Origin: Planctomycetota bacterium
Lineage (GTDB): Bacteria; Planctomycetota; Planctomycetia; Planctomycetales; Planctomycetaceae
NCBI GenBank assembly: GCA_027618475.1
Contig: JAQCEJ010000053.1
Location: 1 to 35,566 of the forward strand
Direction of reading: 5' to 3'
Length of the DNA stretch: 35,566 nucleotides
In this document: piece after piece, positions 34,199 to 35,566 of the stretch
How positions within the stretch are numbered: position 1 is the first letter of the stretch
How the letters are laid out: each line of letters opens with the position of its first letter
The notes under the pieces: model-generated
What the model was told of the DNA's origin: nothing
Database searches by the model: none
Seen by the model: the letters and a program-made list of their open reading frames with translations, nothing else
Program-made: the position numbers and the translations under genes

Positions 34199-35272
34199 AT
34201 GGCACGTCCAAAATCCCTTGTTCCTCGGCTTTGTATCGACAAATCCCGTAATCGGGCGTTCTGTAAAGTCGATGGAAAATTCATCGTTCTCGGCCCGGCT
34301 GGCAGTCCAGCCGCTCAAGCAGCATATGGGCGACTGCTGACCGATCTGGCACAACACGGGTCAGAAACCGCCGTCAGTTCTGTAAAAAGACGGGGATCGG
34401 CTTTACGGGAATCGCAACTCGACTTCACCCTGAACGACCTGTTCCTGCGGTTTGTCACCGAGGAACTTCCTCGTTACAGCAAGGCGGAACAATTCTGCCT
34501 GAAGTCGGCCATCAAGATTGCCCGTGAACTCTACGGCGAGACTTCGGCAGCGGAATTCGGGCCACTTCGTTTTCGCACCATCCGCGATGGCATGATTCGT
34601 AAGGGCTGGTCACGATCCTTTATTAATAAGGAAATGAAACGCCTGCGGATGATCGTCCGCTGGGGCGTCGGTTGGGAGTTGGTCCCCCAGACCGTGGCGG
34701 ATGCACTCTCGGCGGTCAAGTCTCTCGGCTACGGTGACACCGATGCTCCAGAGTCAAAACCTCGGCAGGCCGTCCCGGAATCCGATCTGCTGGCTGTGAG
34801 GGCCGTATTATCGGAACTGCATCGGGATATCTTCGATGTCATGTTGATGACCGGCTGTCGGCCCGGCGAACTGCTCGGATTGACGACCGGCATGATTGAT
34901 CGCAGTGGTGAGATATGGCGGGCTGAACTTACGAAACATAAGACGTCACATCAAGGTAAAAGTCGGACACTGCATTTCAATGTGACGGCTCAATCGATCC
35001 TGCGAAAATATCTCACGGCGAACCCCGACGAACGGCTCTATAAAATCCGGCGTGATTCGTTCGGTAACGCCGTCAAGCGAGCGTGTCTCAAGGCTGGCGT
35101 GCCGAAGTTTACGCCGCACTGGTTGAGACATTGTGTCGCGACCCGTCTTACTGACGAGATGGGCACCGAAGCAGCACAACGGCTCTTGGGGCATGCCTCG
35201 CGGGCAATGACCGAAAATTACAGCCGGGCGGCGGAACGACAGGCCATCGAGGCAGTGAAACGGCTGGGCTGA
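34199..35272 (+). CDS. Tyrosine recombinase (phage-integrase family)
   Basis: 357 residues. The N-terminal arm/SAM-like region (about 1-190) begins MARPKSLVPRLCIDKSRNRA, a start seen in planctomycete integrases. The catalytic domain has the Arg of TGCRPGELLGL, a Lys in TKHKTSHQGK, HWLRH (the H-x-x-R box), the His of LLGHAS and the nucleophile Tyr in TENYSRA, so all active residues are present. AAGGAG lies eight bases before the ATG. It cuts and rejoins DNA at att sites, and its place 107 bp after tRNA-Leu suggests integration into that tRNA. No excisionase or other phage gene is seen before the window ends. Confidence 0.92.
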   Translation: MARPKSLVPRLCIDKSRNRAFCKVDGKFIVLGPAGSPAAQAAYGRLLTDLAQHGSETAVSSVKRRGSALRESQLDFTLNDLFLRFVTEELPRYSKAEQFCLKSAIKIARELYGETSAAEFGPLRFRTIRDGMIRKGWSRSFINKEMKRLRMIVRWGVGWELVPQTVADALSAVKSLGYGDTDAPESKPRQAVPESDLLAVRAVLSELHRDIFDVMLMTGCRPGELLGLTTGMIDRSGEIWRAELTKHKTSHQGKSRTLHFNVTAQSILRKYLTANPDERLYKIRRDSFGNAVKRACLKAGVPKFTPHWLRHCVATRLTDEMGTEAAQRLLGHASRAMTENYSRAAERQAIEAVKRLG

Positions 35273-35312
35273 TTTTCTGATGACGATCGATTATTTAAAC
35301 TGTCGTCACATC

Positions 35313-35566
35313 ATGGGGATAGGATTGCTCCGAATGGATGGAAGTTCCGCCAGCATACCCCACGTTTTTTACGCAGTTGATGCGAAAGCTATCAGGCTTA
35401 GTGGAACAGCAAAGACCAAATCTAAATCGCAGTCGAAAAAAACGAAGCGCAAAATGAACTACAAAGACGACTCGCGCGAATACCAGGCTGACGAAAACAA
35501 GTGCCCTGAAAGCCATGGCCAAAGAAGGAACCTGGGGGTGGACTTCGACAGTTACAAATCTATTGC
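35313..35566 (+). CDS. Open frame running off the window end (uncertain)
   Basis: From ATG 35313, 84 codons stay open to the window edge. A middle part is Lys/Ser/Thr-rich (KTKSKSQSKKTKRK) and the rest is polar. A second ATG at 35334 follows AGGA at eight bases. I recognise no family, and the composition may simply be chance in decayed element DNA. The complete frame cannot be judged here. Confidence 0.2.
   Translation, partial: MGIGLLRMDGSSASIPHVFYAVDAKAIRLSGTAKTKSKSQSKKTKRKMNYKDDSREYQADENKCPESHGQRRNLGVDFDSYKSI

Noticed and set aside
33711-34340. 209-codon plus-strand frame
   Set aside because: It reads through the tRNA-Leu gene and into the integrase in a different frame.
1-35566. CRISPR array
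   Set aside because: No regularly spaced repeat-spacer pattern and no cas genes seen.

Overview
The window looks like a piece of a Planctomycetota chromosome. The pointers are a Tat-exported DUF1501 protein, a DUF6263-like lipoprotein, a 57-residue DUF6800-like protein, a stand-alone CoaC next to gmk-rpoZ, a MoxR/DUF58 pair, an FHA-GAF histidine kinase and long AT-rich gaps between genes. Identification rests on recognising protein families by eye; no search was run.

Layout, left to right. (1) 1-1408 has no intact gene. It holds decayed scraps of a REP-type (RAYT-like) transposase and of an MmeI-like DNA methyltransferase, a C-rich/G-quadruplex tract, repeated GCGCAAAAC words and a near-perfect parS (ParB-binding) palindrome. 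(2) 1409-3341, minus: DUF58 protein and MoxR ATPase, overlapping. (3) 3800-5965, plus: a DUF1501 gene broken by a frameshift, then pcm. (4) 6016-10213, minus: a small catabolic cluster running acetamidase/formamidase, dimethylformamidase-large-subunit-like protein, MmgE/PrpD protein. (5) 10429-12843, plus: ZIP metal transporter and a lipoprotein. (6) 12849-14264, minus: a divergent phosphoglycerate-kinase paralogue. (7) 14654-18160, plus: a large membrane-anchored protein and an ABC ATPase with no permease beside them. (8) 18213-20167, minus: a four-helix membrane protein and an HDOD protein, facing away from an FHA-GAF histidine kinase (20956-22659) across a 0.8-kb gap. (9) 22685-27877, minus: a housekeeping run, in transcription order pheA, tpiA, secG, yicC, gmk, rpoZ, coaC, with overlapping or coupled junctions from yicC onward. 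(10) 28396-33408, plus: a chaperone block. A textbook sigma-54 -24/-12 element and a short leader ORF precede dnaK, and clpB follows. (11) 33483-35566: the DUF6800-like gene, tRNA-Leu(CAG), and a tyrosine recombinase just behind the tRNA, which suggests the edge of an integrated element.

How the genes fit together: regions 9 and 10 are core functions (aromatic amino acid and CoA synthesis, glycolysis, secretion, nucleotide supply, RNA turnover, protein folding and disaggregation). DnaK and ClpB cooperate directly in refolding aggregated protein. Region 4 looks like a small-amide degradation module. The parS-like site suggests the window may lie in the origin-proximal part of the chromosome.

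The most notable observations are the sigma-54 element plus mini-ORF ahead of dnaK, the parS-like site, the histone-H1-like basic tail on the prephenate dehydratase, the divergent PGK paralogue, the G11 tract at the start of gmk, and the amide-degradation gene trio. I did not find a clear new defence or mobile system.
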